A stretch of DNA of 64,000 nucleotides from Hyphomicrobiales bacterium (GTDB lineage Bacteria; Pseudomonadota; Alphaproteobacteria; Rhizobiales; Rhizobiaceae), in NCBI GenBank assembly GCA_900473175.1, contig UCKM01000006.1:62001-126000 (forward strand). Direction: 5' to 3'. The stretch's first letter is position 1, and every line of letters starts with the position of its first letter. The position numbers were made by a program, and so were the translations under genes. The notes below the pieces were generated by a model. That model was not told the DNA's origin, made no database searches, and was given only the letters and a program-made list of their open reading frames with translations. This document shows, one piece after another, positions 63,401 to 64,000 of this stretch.

Positions 63401-64000
63401 TGGCGCTGAAGCCATTTTCGCCGCGCGCCAGACCGCCGGTAATACGGGTTTCGCCGGCGAGCACTTTGTCGGCCGCATCGATGCCGAGCTTCATTCCGGT
63501 CGTGCGCCCGTCGAGCAAAAGGTCGAAACCGCCCTTCAGCATTTCCACAAGGCCATTGGCCCTCAAATCAATGGAACCGGCGATATCGCGCCCGGCCAGT
63601 CCAGAGAATGGAGCAAGGCTCGACGCCTTGATGAGGATATCACCGCGATAGGCGAAGTCCTGGATCGTTCCTTGAAGGGCTGCACTGAAGCCATTGGCGG
63701 CGATCAGCGCCTGCTTGAGGTTGACCGGCGTTCCGGCCTTCCAGTCGCCATTGATCTTGAGGTTGATGATATCGCCAAGGGCTTCGGCGACATCCGCCCG
63801 CTTGGCGGTGATGCCCGATACGTCGCCGGTCACGTCATAGGTCAGCGACCGCGCCGTGGGATTGTCGAGATTTTCAGCCAGACCCTTGCCGGTAAGATTG
63901 ACCGATTTCGCAGCGAAGCTGTCGGTCGTGAGATTGGTAACCTCGATGCTGCTGGTCCAGTCATTGTTGGCGCTGGCGCCAAACGATACGGCAAGCACGG
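60474..64000 (-). CDS. tamB: Translocation and assembly module protein TamB, C-terminal part (runs off window)
   Basis: About 1175 residues of the C-terminal part; the N-terminus lies beyond the right edge. TamB is an inner-membrane-anchored periplasmic AsmA/VPS13-like protein that works with TamA in outer-membrane biogenesis and lipid transport. The visible chain is a long series of beta-strand repeats rich in alternating hydrophobic residues and GT/AG turns. The conserved C-terminal domain has PQDEVLARLIFKRSIGELSPLQVARLAAA and a last strand ending LFYEKDY, as in the TamA-contacting end. tamA would be expected upstream on the minus strand, outside this window. Confidence 0.93.
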   Translation of the reverse strand, partial: VLAVSFGASANNDWTSSIEVTNLTTDSFAAKSVNLTGKGLAENLDNPTARSLTYDVTGDVSGITAKRADVAEALGDIINLKINGDWKAGTPVNLKQALIAANGFSAALQGTIQDFAYRGDILIKASSLAPFSGLAGRDIAGSIDLRANGLVEMLKGGFDLLLDGRTTGMKLGIDAADKVLAGETRITGGLARGENGFSAKDFKIENPQTRVSANGTFASGAANFDFGLDLTNLALLSDKAQGALKVKGSARGQDNIIALAFNAGVPEGALSGRKLTEGSLTFNGTLFKSIVDGRVSGLAFLDGKRADLSTEIALRNDEKRLSNIQFIAGGTRLRGDVTQDKKGLLQGNLTLASSDLSTAAALFLVEATGKADATIALSHEDEKQNVDIKGRIDGLQANDIHVGKAAVAVTAQDVFKVPAANGMITASDVSAAGIDITVLDARAMQSGNTTNFVLGAGLKNSAHASVTGALQPTEKGYLLSLAKAELTRGALAARLVQPAAINVAGSSISFGDILLNVGDGKVTVSGEVAEVLNLTVAIQKLPLDIANTIKPDLGLGGEINGTARVGGTRQKPDVNFDLQAHGVTAAALKQAGVNAVNLDAKGTSTTDQLNVDAHVTGGSGLDASVRGSIPLAQGQLAIDFDLKSFPLTILNGVVKDQNLGGNLTASGRVTGTLQKPNAQFDLRGTGLTARPLQEIGLAPLQLAATGRFADNTLSLSSAKADGPQGFTVSANGTVPLSGSGLGIDVTGNIPLALANRSLADRGAQAKGTVELSASVSGSFRQPQIRGTFSANGAEFIDPQSNVRLQRITLLGSMEGTTVTIRTLNAALATGGTISATGTISTDAAANFPANIDIKLDKARYVDDDLLVATVTGALAVRGPLTRDPVISGNINVDRAEITVPETFGGASAMIDVKHKDPSKAVAQTLRRARADLPSAAASTARPSVVRLDINVTAPSKIFIRGRGLDAEIGGSVRLTGPATDIQPVGAFNLIRGRLGILGQRITFTEGQVTLVGDFDPELNFVATTQGADITVSVNVRGRVSDLQITFSSQPELPQDEVLARLIFKRSIGELSPLQVARLAAAAAELAGGSNSSLLDSLRKNTGLDDLDIVTDAKGNTGVRAGRYIRDNVYLGVEAGSAGSTKGTINLDITPNLKAKGSVGADGDSGAGLFYEKDY

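Overview
The window looks like chromosome (or a chromid) of a metabolically broad alphaproteobacterium of the Hyphomicrobiales (Rhizobium/Phyllobacterium/Mesorhizobium/Brucella-Ochrobactrum neighbourhood). The evidence is high-GC coding DNA with tight, often 4-base-overlapping operons, a complete rhizobial-type glpR-glpD-glpSTPQUV glycerol transport locus, DUF982, DUF1810, DUF2721 and DUF4864 proteins typical of the order, an alphaproteobacterial TamB, and five complete ABC importers plus the 3' part of a sixth. I see no rRNA, tRNA, CRISPR array, insertion sequence or prophage gene.

Layout. (1) 1-6820: the end of an oligopeptide/nickel-type (family 5) ABC importer operon (two permeases, two ATPases, Tat-exported binding protein) followed by a non-pyrrolysine MttB-family methyltransferase. 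(2) 7211-10906: an alpha/beta hydrolase, and convergent to it a 1003-residue metalloprotease-like protein with a thermolysin/fungalysin-type propeptide, an unusual HExxxH motif and an extraordinary Cys/His-rich C-terminus. (3) 11398-18116: a LacI repressor divergent from a sugar ABC importer (binding protein, fused ATPase, two permeases) and a tagatose/psicose-3-epimerase-like enzyme; promoter and dyad operators are visible between them. (4) 18334-25987: patatin, acetoacetate decarboxylase and 3-hydroxybutyrate dehydrogenase, then small genes (PliC/MliC lysozyme inhibitor, DUF1810, DUF2721, a 45-residue membrane peptide, a transglutaminase-like cysteine peptidase, DUF4864, an MFS exporter, DUF982).

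(5) 26028-41661: a twelve-gene minus-strand catabolic operon read lacI, Gfo/Idh/MocA oxidoreductase, CoA-transferase, enoyl-CoA hydratase, aldehyde dehydrogenase, glucose-type ABC importer (binding protein, two permeases, ATPase), GMC oxidoreductase, SDR, second GMC oxidoreductase. A DUF993 gene is divergent from it, and the intergenic region carries a perfect 36-bp palindrome plus a second copy of its core. This combination of sugar uptake, flavin oxidation and CoA-ester chemistry is the most likely undescribed pathway here. (6) 41715-50255: the glycerol locus, with a recognisable promoter and helically phased TTTCG repeats in front of glpD; no glycerol kinase gene is inside the window. Its two ATPases carry complementary losses of ATPase motifs. 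(7) 50349-60392: a GntR/LacI-type regulator divergent from an eight-gene operon for an aldose or aldonic acid (DenD-like dehydrogenase, SDR, ABC importer, IlvD/Edd sugar-acid dehydratase, SDR), with two 18-bp operator copies flanking a candidate promoter. (8) 60474-64000: the C-terminal part of TamB, running off the window.

Common logic: each regulator sits divergent to, or inside, the catabolic operon it probably controls. Several binding-protein genes are followed by strong stem-loops that fit differential expression of the binding protein over the rest of the operon.
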